Assembly (NCBI RefSeq): GCF_031834615.1
Contig: NZ_CP115543.1
Span: forward strand, 3,731,001-3,795,000
Source: Stenotrophomonas aracearum
Lineage (GTDB): Bacteria > Pseudomonadota > Gammaproteobacteria > Xanthomonadales > Xanthomonadaceae
Direction of reading: 5' to 3'
DNA: 64,000 nucleotides
In this document: in pieces, positions 28,759 to 37,911 of the stretch
Layout: each line of letters starts with the position of its first letter
Position numbering within the stretch: position 1 is the first letter of the stretch
The notes under the pieces: model-generated
Database searches by the model: none
What the model saw: only the letters and a program-made list of their open reading frames with translations
Told to the model about the DNA's origin: nothing
Position numbers and translations under genes: made by a program

Positions 28759-30039
28759 ATGACCCGCGATCCCCTGCCCCACCTGGTCATCATCGGGGGT
28801 GGTTTTGCCGGCCTCTGGGCCACCCGCGCACTGGCCAGCGCGCGCGTCCGCATCACCCTGGTGGACCGTCGCAACCACCATCTGTTCCAGCCGCTGCTGT
28901 ACCAGGTCGCCACGGCGGGCCTGTCCGCACCCGATATCGCCGCACCGCTGCGCCATATCCTGGGCGAGCAGCGCAACGTGGAAGTACGACTGGGCGAAGT
29001 CACCACCCTCGACAAGCACGCGCGCCAGATCACCCTGGCTGATGGCAGCACACTCGGCTACGACACGTTGATGCTGTGCACCGGCGCCACCCACGCCTAC
29101 TTCGGGCACGACGAATGGGCCGCCGACGCGCCCGGCCTGAAGACACTCGACGATGCCATCGCGCTGCGCCGCAAACTGCTGCTGGCATTCGAGCGCGCGG
29201 AGGCCGAACCCGATCCGGCGCGCAAGGCAGCCTGGCTCAGCTTCGCAGTCGTGGGCGGTGGTCCGACCGGCGTGGAGCTGGCCGGCACCCTGGCCGAGAT
29301 TGCGCGGCATACCCTGCGCAACGAGTTCCGCCACATCGACCCGGCCAGCGCCAAGGTGCGGCTGGTGGAGGCGGGCCCGCGCGTGCTGTCCAGCTTCCCC
29401 GAGGTGCTCTCGCTCAAGGCGCGCCGACAACTGGAGAGGCTCGGCGTGGAAGTACTGACCGGCACCCCGGTGAGCAACATCAACGGCGAAGGCTTCCAGC
29501 TCGGCGAACAGTTCATTCCCGCGCGCACGGTGGTCTGGGCGGCCGGTGTGGCGGCCTCGCCGCTGGCGCGCACGCTGGAGGTGCCGCTGGATCGCGCCGG
29601 GCGCGTTCCGGTGCAACCGGACCTCACCGTGGCCGGACACCCCGAGATCTTCGTCGCTGGCGACCTGGCCGCGCTGCAGCAGGCCGATGGACGCCCGGTG
29701 CCGGGCGTGGCGCCGGCAGCCAAGCAGATGGGCAAGCACGTGGCCGCCACCGTGCGCGCAAGGCTGGAGGGTCGGCAGGCGCCCGGGCCGTTCAAGTACC
29801 AGGACTTCGGCAACCTGGTCACGATCGGCCGCATGGCCGCCATCGTGCACCTGGGCCGGCTGCAGCTGTCGGGCGTGCTGGCCTGGTGGTTCTGGCTGGC
29901 CGCGCACGTGTTCTTCCTGATCGGCTTCCGCAACCGGATCGTGGTGCTGCTCAACTGGGCCGTGGCGTACTGGAGCTACCAGCGCAGCGCGCGGATCATC
30001 TTCGGCGACGACCAGGACGACCGCCGCCCCCGGCCTTGA
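28759..30039 (+). CDS. ndh: NADH dehydrogenase type II (NDH-2)
   Basis: The 426-residue flavoprotein passes electrons from NADH to quinone without pumping protons. It has the FAD loop LVIIGGGFAGLWATRALA, NHHLFQPLLYQVATAGLSAP, and the NADH loop VVGGGPTGVELAGTLAEIAR. IFVAGDLAALQQADGRPVPG is the second FAD motif, followed by the quinone-site AAKQMGKHVA. A C-terminal membrane-anchoring helix follows (ALAWWFWLAAHVFFLIGF-like segment near residue 380). The start at 28759 fits the family. NDH-2 genes are often alone, as here. Confidence 0.93.
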   Translation: MTRDPLPHLVIIGGGFAGLWATRALASARVRITLVDRRNHHLFQPLLYQVATAGLSAPDIAAPLRHILGEQRNVEVRLGEVTTLDKHARQITLADGSTLGYDTLMLCTGATHAYFGHDEWAADAPGLKTLDDAIALRRKLLLAFERAEAEPDPARKAAWLSFAVVGGGPTGVELAGTLAEIARHTLRNEFRHIDPASAKVRLVEAGPRVLSSFPEVLSLKARRQLERLGVEVLTGTPVSNINGEGFQLGEQFIPARTVVWAAGVAASPLARTLEVPLDRAGRVPVQPDLTVAGHPEIFVAGDLAALQQADGRPVPGVAPAAKQMGKHVAATVRARLEGRQAPGPFKYQDFGNLVTIGRMAAIVHLGRLQLSGVLAWWFWLAAHVFFLIGFRNRIVVLLNWAVAYWSYQRSARIIFGDDQDDRRPRP

Positions 30040-30048
30040 GCAGCACGC

Positions 30049-30324
30049 TCAGGTCGGTTCCGCGTCGGCGGCCTGCAGCCACGCCAGCTTGCGCTCGCGG
30101 GGCTGCTTCTTGAGTGCCCACTCGGCCTTCGACGCCGCCGCACGGTCCGGATAGGCGCGCACGGCCAGCACCTTCAGCGGCGGGTTGGCGCGGGTGTAGC
30201 GCGCGCCCTTGCCGCACAGGTGCGCCTGGAAACGGGCGTCCACGTCGTTGCTGATGCCGGCGTAGTAGCTGCCATTTCGGCATTCGAGCAGGTACACGTA
30301 CCAGGGGGCGGGTTCAGCGGGCAT
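30049..30324 (-). CDS. GIY-YIG nuclease family protein
   Basis: The 91-residue protein is a single GIY-YIG domain: [20 protein letters not shown], then [20 protein letters not shown] and [15 protein letters not shown]. This is the YhbQ/UPF0213 size class, for which nuclease activity has been reported for some members. It converges on the NDH-2 gene with a 9-bp gap and diverges from the TRIC-type gene. Confidence 0.9.
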   Translation of the reverse strand: MPAEPAPWYVYLLECRNGSYYAGISNDVDARFQAHLCGKGARYTRANPPLKVLAVRAYPDRAAASKAEWALKKQPRERKLAWLQAADAEPT

Positions 30325-30408
30325 ACCGGGATTATCCACCGGCGCGGGGATGCTGGCTGCTAGAATCCGCGCCGGACGCGGCGCCGCCTGCGTCCTGGAG
30401 TTCCCCCC

Positions 30409-31026
30409 ATGCTGCTCGCTGTCATCTACCTCATCGCCATTTCCGCTGAAGCCATGACCGGCGCCCTGTCCGCGGGCCGGCGACGCATGGACCTGTTCGG
30501 CGTGGTCATCATCGCCTGCGTCACCGCGCTGGGCGGCGGCTCGCTGCGCGACATCGTGCTCGGCCATTACCCGCTGGGCTGGGTCCAGCACCCGGAGTAC
30601 CTGGGCTTCACCATCTGCGCGGCCTTGATCGCCACCTGGCTGGCGCGCTGGATGCATCATTTCCGCCGCACCTTCCTGGTGCTGGATGGCCTGGGGCTGA
30701 TCGCGTTCACGCTGATCGGGTGCGCCGTGGCGCGCGACGCCGGCCACTCGGTGCCGATCGTGTTGATCGCAGGCATGCTCACCGGCGCTTTCGGCGGCGT
30801 GCTGCGCGACGTGCTGTGCAACGAAGTGCCGCTGATCTTCCAGAAGGAGCTGTACGCGGTGATCACGCTGTTTACCGGTGCCGCGTGGCTGGGCCTGCTG
30901 GCGCTGGGCGTGTCGCTCAATGCGGCCACGCTCTGGTCGCTGGGCGGCGGCTTTGCATTGCGCCTGCTCGCGATCCACTACAAGTGGGAAATGCCGAAGT
31001 TCGTCTACCGTGACGAAGTGCACTGA
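30409..31026 (+). CDS. Trimeric intracellular cation channel (TRIC/YicG-like) membrane protein
   Basis: The 205-residue protein has seven hydrophobic segments. Two UPF0126 repeats carry the diagnostic glycine motifs: [19 protein letters not shown] and [20 protein letters not shown]. Such bacterial TRIC homologues are potassium-selective channels in some studied members. The 3' end overlaps the convergent GNAT toxin gene by 22 bp. Confidence 0.88.
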   Translation: MLLAVIYLIAISAEAMTGALSAGRRRMDLFGVVIIACVTALGGGSLRDIVLGHYPLGWVQHPEYLGFTICAALIATWLARWMHHFRRTFLVLDGLGLIAFTLIGCAVARDAGHSVPIVLIAGMLTGAFGGVLRDVLCNEVPLIFQKELYAVITLFTGAAWLGLLALGVSLNAATLWSLGGGFALRLLAIHYKWEMPKFVYRDEVH

Positions 31027-31496
31027 AGCGGCAACATCACCGTGAGCGGATGGATCGGTGACACGATGAACCCGTGCTTGAGATAGAACGCCTTGGCCGG
31101 TTCATCGATGGCGTGGCAGAGCAATGCACGGGCACCCAGCTGGCCGCAGGCCTGCAAGGCGCGCAGCACGGCATCTTTCAGCAGGCCCTGGCCGATTCCC
31201 TGCCCGGCCCACTCTGCATGCACGGCCAGGCGCCCGAGCACGATGACCGGGATCGGATCCGGCATGTTGCGACGGATCCTGCCTGGCGCAGTGTCGTGCG
31301 ATATCCCGCCAGCGGAAAGCGCGTAGTAGCCGACCACGCGTTGCTGCTCGTCGCAGCTGACAAAACACCGCGAAGCGCCCGACGCCTGGTTCTGGTGCGC
31401 GCGCTCAAGCAGCCACCGGGTCAGCGCAGGGGCGCTGCAGCGGAAGCCATCAAGCAGATGTTCCGCCTGCAGCGGTACGGGAGCGGAGAGCCGCAA
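31005..31496 (-). CDS. GNAT acetyltransferase toxin (TacT/AtaT-like)
   Basis: The 163-residue protein is a GNAT acetyltransferase with [20 protein letters not shown] (the acetyl-CoA loop), [17 protein letters not shown] and [13 protein letters not shown]. Toxins of this size, paired with DUF1778 antitoxins, acetylate aminoacyl-tRNAs and stop translation. It starts 4 bp after the antitoxin stop codon, the usual antitoxin-then-toxin order. Its 3' end runs 22 bp into the neighbouring gene on the other strand. Confidence 0.88.
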   Translation of the reverse strand: MRLSAPVPLQAEHLLDGFRCSAPALTRWLLERAHQNQASGASRCFVSCDEQQRVVGYYALSAGGISHDTAPGRIRRNMPDPIPVIVLGRLAVHAEWAGQGIGQGLLKDAVLRALQACGQLGARALLCHAIDEPAKAFYLKHGFIVSPIHPLTVMLPLQCTSSR

Positions 31497-31500
31497 GGGC

Positions 31501-31770
31501 TTACCGCTCCCAGGGTGCGGGCGTGCTCAACAGCCGGCGCAGCGCCGGGTTGTCTTCGAGCGGCGCGTCCAGCAGTGCATTGAACCGCTGCAGCTGCTCC
31601 GCACTCACGTTGAACTGCGTCTGGTCGGCCAGGACTTCGCGCGCCTTGTCGCACGCCGCGTCGAGGATGAACTCGGTGCGGTTCACACCGCTGATCTGCA
31701 CGGCGCGATCGATCAGATCCTGCTTGTCGGCCGGTGCGCGGAAATTGATGACCTTGCTTGCGGTTCCCAT
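31501..31770 (-). CDS. DUF1778 antitoxin
   Basis: The 89-residue protein has a ribbon-helix-helix segment (KVINFRAPADKQDLIDRAVQ; VNRTEFILDAACDKAREVL), typical of DUF1778 antitoxins. It has a C-terminal tail that would wrap the toxin. The ATG at 31770 is chosen over one 36 bp upstream because that one overlaps the -10 element. It would neutralise the GNAT toxin and repress its own operon. A likely promoter lies just upstream. Confidence 0.88.
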   Translation of the reverse strand: MGTASKVINFRAPADKQDLIDRAVQISGVNRTEFILDAACDKAREVLADQTQFNVSAEQLQRFNALLDAPLEDNPALRRLLSTPAPWER

Positions 31771-31804
31771 GGGGAGCACTCGCACGTTGCTGGATTGTGC
31801 ATAC

Positions 31805-31833
31805 ATTGTACATACACCTTGTGGAGCTCTCAA
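31805..31833 (-). promoter_or_regulatory. Promoter of the toxin-antitoxin operon
   Basis: On the minus strand TTGAGA (31833-31828) and TACAAT (31810-31805) are separated by exactly 17 bp, 34 bp before the antitoxin ATG. The -10 region contains a direct repeat of TGTATG, 11 bp apart, a plausible antitoxin-binding site. No clear Shine-Dalgarno precedes the ATG. Confidence 0.75.
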
Positions 31834-31921
31834 GCGAGGCCTGAAGTCTGCGCCACTTGGGTTGGGTGTATCCAATTGATTCTAATTAACAAACCAGGGA
31901 TTTCAGTAGGCGTGGTCTTTC

Positions 31922-31948
31922 GCGGGGCCGGCCGGCCGCCGGCCCCGC
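31922..31948. terminator. Perfect 11-bp inverted repeat downstream of the DAHP synthase gene
   Basis: GCGGGGCCGGC and GCCGGCCCCGC are separated by CGGCC, 8 bp after the end of the DAHP synthase gene on the minus strand. There is no U-run, so it may be a transcript-end stabiliser rather than a strong terminator. It lacks the GTAG head of the SMAG-like repeats. Confidence 0.5.
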
Positions 31949-31955
31949 ACCCGCC

Positions 31956-33029
31956 TCAGGCGGCCGCTGCCAGACGGCGTGCACGCCGCGCGCGCACCGC
32001 CTGGGCCAGCGATTCCAGCACCTCCAGCGAGGTGTCCCAGCTGATGCAGCCGTCGGTGATGCTCTGGCCGTAGGTCAGCGGCTGGCCTTCCACCAGGTCC
32101 TGGCGACCGGCGACCAGGTGGCTTTCCACCATCACCCCGACGATGCGCTCTTCACCGCCGGCCAGCTGCGCGTTGATGTCGGCAACCACCTTGGGCTGGT
32201 TTTCCGGATTCTTGCTGCTGTTGGCGTGGCTGGCATCGATCATCAGCCGCGCCGGCAGGTGCGCCTTGCCCAGGGTCTGGCTGGCCGCATCCACGCTGTC
32301 CGCGTCGAAGTTCGGCTGTTTGCCGCCGCGCAGGATCACATGGCAGTCCGGGTTGCCGGCGGTGGCGACAATGGCGGTGTCGCCCTGCTTGGTGACCGAC
32401 AGGAAGTGATGCGGGTTGGAGGCGGCGCCCACTGCATCGGCGGCGATCTTGATGTTGCCGTCGGTGCCGTTCTTGAAGCCCACCGGGCACGACAGCCCCG
32501 ACGCCAGTTCACGATGCACCTGGCTTTCAGTGGTGCGCGCGCCGATCGCGCCCCAGGCCACCAGGTCGGCGATGTACTGCGGCGAGATCACGTCAAGGAA
32601 TTCCACGCCGGCCGGCAGGCCCAGCTTGTTGATGTCGCGCAGCAGGCCGCGGGCGATGCGCAGGCCCTTGTTGATCTGGAAGCTGCCGTCCAGGTCCGGA
32701 TCGTTGATCAGGCCTTTCCAGCCGACGGTGGTGCGCGGCTTCTCGAAGTAGACGCGCATGACGATCTCCAGATCGCCGGCGTAGGCGTCGCGCAGCGGCT
32801 TGAGGCGATGGGCGTATTCGATGGCAGCCACCGGATCGTGGATCGAGCACGGGCCGATCACCACCGCCAGGCGGTCATCTCGGCCATGCAGGATCTCGTG
32901 CAGCGCCGTGCGCGAGGCACTCACCGTATCGGAGGCTTCGTCGTCGCAGGGCAGCATGGCGATCAGCTGCGCCGGCGGGGTCAACGGTTCGAGTTTTCGG
33001 ATGCGCAGGTCGTCGGTGTGCGGGGGCAT
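31956..33029 (-). CDS. aroG: 3-deoxy-7-phosphoheptulonate synthase (DAHP synthase, AroG type)
   Basis: The 357-residue enzyme makes DAHP from phosphoenolpyruvate and erythrose-4-phosphate, the first step of the shikimate pathway. It has the type I alpha pattern: VVIGPCSIHDPVAAIEYAHR, VYFEKPRTTVGWKGLINDPD, then SHANSSKNPENQPKVVADI and the C-terminal SITDGCISWDTSLEVLESLA. The length fits the AroF/G/H family; which amino acid inhibits it cannot be read with confidence. Upstream sequence codes a Tyr/Phe/Trp-rich leader peptide followed by an intrinsic terminator, so transcription attenuation in response to aromatic amino acids is very likely. A GGAG-like signal precedes the ATG. Confidence 0.92.
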   Translation of the reverse strand: MPPHTDDLRIRKLEPLTPPAQLIAMLPCDDEASDTVSASRTALHEILHGRDDRLAVVIGPCSIHDPVAAIEYAHRLKPLRDAYAGDLEIVMRVYFEKPRTTVGWKGLINDPDLDGSFQINKGLRIARGLLRDINKLGLPAGVEFLDVISPQYIADLVAWGAIGARTTESQVHRELASGLSCPVGFKNGTDGNIKIAADAVGAASNPHHFLSVTKQGDTAIVATAGNPDCHVILRGGKQPNFDADSVDAASQTLGKAHLPARLMIDASHANSSKNPENQPKVVADINAQLAGGEERIVGVMVESHLVAGRQDLVEGQPLTYGQSITDGCISWDTSLEVLESLAQAVRARRARRLAAAA

Positions 33030-33072
33030 GGGGGGTCTCCTGGAAGGTGGGGGTCCCCAGCGCGGCGGCAAC

Positions 33073-33102
33073 AAAAAAGCCGCCAGGTGCGCTGGCGGCT
33101 TT
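33073..33102 (-). terminator. Attenuator terminator before the DAHP synthase gene
   Basis: On the minus strand a stem AAAGCCGCCAG / CTGGCGGCTTT with a 5-nt loop is followed by a run of six T. It lies between the leader peptide and the DAHP synthase start, about 44 bp before the ATG, so most transcripts would end before the gene. A copy of the 3' arm core (CCGGCGG, minus strand, 33155-33149) in the leader could pair with the 5' arm and form the antiterminator. Confidence 0.85.
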
Positions 33103-33125
33103 CGGGTATGCGTCTGAAGCTTTCT

Positions 33126-33206
33126 TCAGGTTGAGCGCATGCCTTCCTCCGCCGGTGGCTTCGGAAAGTAATACCAAAAGTAGGAATTGGCGGGGCGTGC
33201 GTTCAT
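33126..33206 (-). CDS. Aromatic leader peptide controlling the DAHP synthase gene
   Basis: This is a 26-residue ORF. Codons 9-14 (33182-33165) encode YFWYYF: six aromatic residues in a row with all three end products of the pathway. The sequence before is MNARPANS. After the aromatic run comes PKPPAEEGMRST and a stop. An intrinsic terminator follows 24 bp after the stop codon. The organisation is that of a ribosome-mediated attenuator: a ribosome stalled at the YFWYYF codons would leave CCGGCGG free to pair with the terminator's 5' arm. No clear Shine-Dalgarno precedes the ATG. A TTATCT -10-like element lies only 10 bp upstream, so the leader mRNA may be almost leaderless. Confidence 0.85.
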   Translation of the reverse strand: MNARPANSYFWYYFPKPPAEEGMRST

Positions 33207-33279
33207 TGGGGACTATAGATAACACAGCTTTTGTGCGACGCAAAATGTTTCATTCGCAACTGCGGTCGCAGCCGGCCAA

Positions 33280-33306
33280 CAAAAAACCCCGCCTCGCGGC
33301 GGGGTT
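33280..33306 (-). terminator. Rho-independent terminator of groEL
   Basis: On the minus strand CCCCGCC / GGCGGGG (7-bp stem, loop GCGA) is followed by TTTTTT. It lies about 43 bp after the groEL stop codon and separates groEL from the leader peptide of the DAHP synthase gene. Confidence 0.92.
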
Positions 33307-33347
33307 CTTCGCATGCATCACGACAGGATGTCGCGGGTGCGCGGACC

Positions 33348-35051
<1,704 letters not shown>

Positions 35052-35055
35052 TCAA

Positions 35056-35343
35056 TCAGCCGATGACGGCGAGGATGTCGTCTTCGCGCAGGACCTTGTA
35101 TTCCACGCCTTCGCTCTTGTAGCTGCTGCCGGCGTACTGGCCATAGATGACCTTGTCACCGACCTTCAGCGACGGCGCGCGGACGCTGCCGTTGTCCAGC
35201 GGCTTGCCCGGGCCCACGGCCACGACTTCACCCTTGGTCGACTTTTCCTTGGCCGAGTCCGGGATCACGATGCCGCCGGCGGAGATTTCGTCGGCTTCGA
35301 TCGGCTTGACCACAACGCGGTCGTGAAGCGGCTTGATGCTCAT
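35056..35343 (-). CDS. groS: Co-chaperonin GroES (10 kDa)
   Basis: The 95-residue protein caps the GroEL cavity. It begins [20 protein letters not shown], has the mobile-loop region [20 protein letters not shown], and ends in a beta-hairpin ([12 protein letters not shown]). It is the first gene of the groESL operon. Upstream there is a perfect CIRCE half-site and one imperfect half, the usual target of the HrcA repressor. Confidence 0.98.
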   Translation of the reverse strand: MSIKPLHDRVVVKPIEADEISAGGIVIPDSAKEKSTKGEVVAVGPGKPLDNGSVRAPSLKVGDKVIYGQYAGSSYKSEGVEYKVLREDDILAVIG

Positions 35344-35389
35344 GTGGGACCTCTTAAGTTATTGATTGGTCAGACAAAGTCCGGCGATG

Positions 35390-35416
35390 TTAGCACTCAC
35401 CCAAGGTGACTGCCAG
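35390..35416 (-). promoter_or_regulatory. Degenerate CIRCE element of groESL
   Basis: TTAGCACTC (35390-35398) is followed after exactly 9 bp by GACTGCCAG (35408-35416). The CIRCE consensus is TTAGCACTC-N9-GAGTGCTAA; one half is perfect and the other matches 6 of 9 positions. It lies 46-73 bp before the groES start. Confidence 0.75.
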
Positions 35417-35660
35417 CACCGCTCGTGAAAAAACCCGCCAGTGCGGGACAGGGCAGAGATGGTGGCCCACCTGTGCCTTTCAAGGGGCCGGACCCGAATT
35501 TTTCGCAGATGGGGAATCGTCGGAGAGGCTCAACCCGACAAAGTTCCGCCAATTTCTTGACGCACGTCCCATTGCGGCGTGCCGAATACGACATATCGAT
35601 AGATGTGTCATATGGATTGGCTAGATTCGGCGGGCAAAACCCAATCACAAGGAGCCGTAG
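35417..35660. other. Intergenic region before the nuclease gene
   Basis: This 244-bp region carries the orphan terminator on the minus strand. On the plus strand TTGACG (about 35557) and an AT-rich stretch with CATATCGATAGATGTGTCAT hint at a promoter for the nuclease gene, but no good -10 at the right distance is seen. AAGGAG at about 35649 is a good ribosome binding site for that gene. I see no convincing small ORF. Confidence 0.4.
35428..35447 (-). terminator. Orphan Rho-independent terminator upstream of groESL
   Basis: On the minus strand CCCGC / GCGGG with loop ACTG is followed by TTTTTT. No minus-strand gene is seen upstream in the next 1.9 kb, because the nuclease gene is on the plus strand. 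It therefore ends either an unannotated small RNA from 35450-35660 or antisense transcription from the nuclease gene. Confidence 0.6.
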
Positions 35661-37445
35661 ATGAGGTTGCCCACACCGCTTTCCCTGGCGTGCCTGCTGG
35701 CGCTGGCCGCCGGCCCCGCCCGCGCCGACGTATTCATCAATGAGCTGCACTACGACGACAGCACCCCCGCCGGTGACGTCGGCGAGGCGATCGAGGTCGT
35801 CGCCACCGGCGGCGAGGACCTCGGCAGCTACACGCTGTACCTGTACAACGGCAGCACCCCGTCCGCCGCCACGGTGTATGCCAGCAACCCGGTACCTGCC
35901 GGCACGGCCGCCGGCTGCGGCAAGGCCAGTCTCGCTACCGTCACCTACCCCACCAACGGCCTGCAGAACGGCGCCAACGACGGCATCGCGCTGGTCGATG
36001 GCAGCGGCAAGGTGGTGCAGTTCATCAGCTACGAAGGCACCGTTACCGCTGCCAGCGGCCCGGCGGCCGGGCTGACCAGCCAGAACATCCCGGTCAGCGA
36101 GACCAACAGCACCGCGCCGGGCACCTCCCTCCAGCTCACCGGCAGCGGCAGCCAGTACGCCCACTTCACCTGGGCGCCCTCGGCGGCGCAGACCTTCGGT
36201 GCGTGCAACAACGGCCAGACCTTCAGTGGCAGCGGCGGCACCGGGCCGAACACCCCGCCCTCCGTTCGCACCACCACCCCCGAGCAGGGCGCCACCACCT
36301 TCCCGGCCGCCGCCGACCTGGCCGTGACCTTCAGCGAGACCGTCACGCTCAGCAACGGCGCGTTCGTGCTCAGCTGCGGCCAGTCCGGCAGCGTGCCGCT
36401 CACCCACGCCACCAGCGGCACCACCTTCACCCTGTCCACCAATACCGCGCTGGTCGCCGGTGAAGCCTGCCGGTTCGATATCCGGGCCACCCGGATTAAG
36501 GATGCGCAGGGCGCCCGTCCGGCTGCGGACACCCGCATTGCCTTCAACGTCGCCGCAGGCGGCACCGACCCCGGTCCGGACCCGGACCCGGGCAGCTACT
36601 ACTCGAAGGTGAACACCTCCAGCCCGAGCCAGCTGCGCTGCTCGCTGCATGAAACGATCAAGGGCCACACCTCGTATCCGTACAGCGGCTCGGGCACCAG
36701 CACCTGGACCATCCTGGAGATCGCCGACGAGGACCCCAACAACAGTGGCCGGATCCTGGACGCATACCGCAACCGCAGCTACGCCAAGGTCAGCGACCGC
36801 GCGGGCACCGGCAGCGGCCTGACCTACAACCGCGAACACACCTGGCCCAACTCGCTGGGCTTTGCCAGCACCACCGGCGACAAGGGCCTGCCGTATGCGC
36901 CCTACACCGATACCCACATGCTGTACCTGACCGACGCGCAATGGAACGCGGACCGCGGCAACAAGCCGTTCGCCAAGTGCGACGTCAATTGCGGCGAGCG
37001 CGCCACCGAGAACAACAACGGCCAGGGCGGTGGCAGCGGCGGATACCCGGGCAATTCCAACTGGGTGCGCAGCCCGGACGGCAATACCGGCACCTTCGAA
37101 GTGTGGGGCCAGCGCAAGGGCGACATGGCGCGTGCGGTGATGTACATGGCGATCCGTTATGAGGGCGGCAAGGACGCGGCGACCGGGCAGTCCGAACCGG
37201 ACCTGGAGCTGACCGACGACCGCAGTAGAATCGTCAAGACCTCGTCCTCGCCGGCGTACATGGGGCTGCTCTCGACGCTGATCGAGTGGCACCTTGCAGA
37301 TCCGCCCAACGCGGCTGAAAAGGCCCGCAATGAGGTCGTCTTCAGCTTCCAGGGCAACCGCAATCCGTTCATCGACCACCCCGAGTGGGCTACGCCGGCG
37401 CTGTTCACTTCGGCCAAGCCGGCGAGCTGCCAGCTGGCTGACTGA
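35661..37445 (+). CDS. Secreted endonuclease I family protein with lamin-tail and Ig-like domains
   Basis: The 594-residue protein has a signal peptide (MRLPTPLSLACLLALAAGPA-type). A lamin-tail domain follows at about residues 22-190 (VFINELHYDDSTPAGDVGEA). An SbsA/Big_5-like Ig domain lies at about residues 200-300, then a short Pro/Asp linker. The C-terminal endonuclease I domain contains TYNREHTWPNSLGF, with the catalytic His, and DTHMLYLTDAQWNADRGN; RNPFIDHPEW is the usual end motif. Such nucleases are exported and digest DNA or RNA for phosphate or nutrients. The first two domains probably bind surfaces or nucleic acid. AAGGAG precedes the ATG. Confidence 0.88.
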   Translation: MRLPTPLSLACLLALAAGPARADVFINELHYDDSTPAGDVGEAIEVVATGGEDLGSYTLYLYNGSTPSAATVYASNPVPAGTAAGCGKASLATVTYPTNGLQNGANDGIALVDGSGKVVQFISYEGTVTAASGPAAGLTSQNIPVSETNSTAPGTSLQLTGSGSQYAHFTWAPSAAQTFGACNNGQTFSGSGGTGPNTPPSVRTTTPEQGATTFPAAADLAVTFSETVTLSNGAFVLSCGQSGSVPLTHATSGTTFTLSTNTALVAGEACRFDIRATRIKDAQGARPAADTRIAFNVAAGGTDPGPDPDPGSYYSKVNTSSPSQLRCSLHETIKGHTSYPYSGSGTSTWTILEIADEDPNNSGRILDAYRNRSYAKVSDRAGTGSGLTYNREHTWPNSLGFASTTGDKGLPYAPYTDTHMLYLTDAQWNADRGNKPFAKCDVNCGERATENNNGQGGGSGGYPGNSNWVRSPDGNTGTFEVWGQRKGDMARAVMYMAIRYEGGKDAATGQSEPDLELTDDRSRIVKTSSSPAYMGLLSTLIEWHLADPPNAAEKARNEVVFSFQGNRNPFIDHPEWATPALFTSAKPASCQLAD

Positions 37446-37455
37446 CGGGCTACAT

Positions 37456-37480
37456 GGAGCCGGCCGGCGGCCGGCACTAC
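37456..37480 (-). repeat. GTAG-headed palindrome (SMAG/REP-like), copy B
   Basis: On the minus strand GTAGTGCCGGCCGCCGGCCG and a few more bases form a GTAG-headed hairpin, 11 bp after the nuclease stop codon. It is identical over 25 bp to the element at 46199-46223. Confidence 0.8.
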
Positions 37481-37511
37481 CCGTTGTGTTGGCCGGCAGT
37501 GCCGTCATGTT

Positions 37512-37536
37512 GGCCGGCCCCGCCTTGGGGCCGGCC
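37512..37536. repeat. Perfect 10-bp inverted repeat before cutA
   Basis: GGCCGGCCCC and GGGGCCGGCC are separated by GCCTT. It resembles the body of the neighbouring GTAG element without the head, so it may be a degenerate copy. It lies 37 bp before cutA. Confidence 0.5.
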
Positions 37537-37572
37537 GGCAGCGGGGGAATTCCATCCCTATAATCGGCGGTC

Positions 37573-37911
37573 ATGTCGACCGCCGATTCCGTATTCATTC
37601 TTCTGACCACCTGCCCTGACGCCGCCACCGCGGCGCGGCTGGCGCACGCGCTGGTGGAAGAACGCCTGGCCGCGTGCGTGACACGGCTGGACGGGGCGCA
37701 CTCGACCTACCGCTGGCACGGCGAGGTCACCGAGGACGCTGAGGTCCAGCTGCTGATCAAGACCACCGGCAGCCGCCTGGATGCGGCCATCGCGCGGGTG
37801 CAGGTGCTGCACCCGTATGAACTCCCCGAGTGCATCGCGGTCGAAACCCGCGCTGGCCTGCCGGCCTACCTGGATTGGATTCGGGCCCAGACCCGAGAGG
37901 AAACCGATTGA
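37573..37911 (+). CDS. cutA: Divalent cation tolerance protein CutA
   Basis: The 112-residue protein belongs to the CutA1 family of trimeric, PII-like proteins. Family motifs are CPDAATAARLAHALVEERLA, ACVTRLDGAHSTYRWHGEV and VLHPYELPECIAVET. CutA is named from copper tolerance in E. coli, though its real role is unsettled. Its stop codon overlaps the dsbD start by one base (TGATG), and in many proteobacteria cutA also sits directly before dsbD. Confidence 0.93.
   Translation: MSTADSVFILLTTCPDAATAARLAHALVEERLAACVTRLDGAHSTYRWHGEVTEDAEVQLLIKTTGSRLDAAIARVQVLHPYELPECIAVETRAGLPAYLDWIRAQTREETD

Noticed and set aside
35397..37628. A 743-codon open frame on the minus strand opposite the nuclease gene
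   Set aside because: It is antisense to a clear secreted nuclease, is rich in Gly/Ala/Arg/Val with no domain and runs through the groES promoter region. It reflects high GC content.
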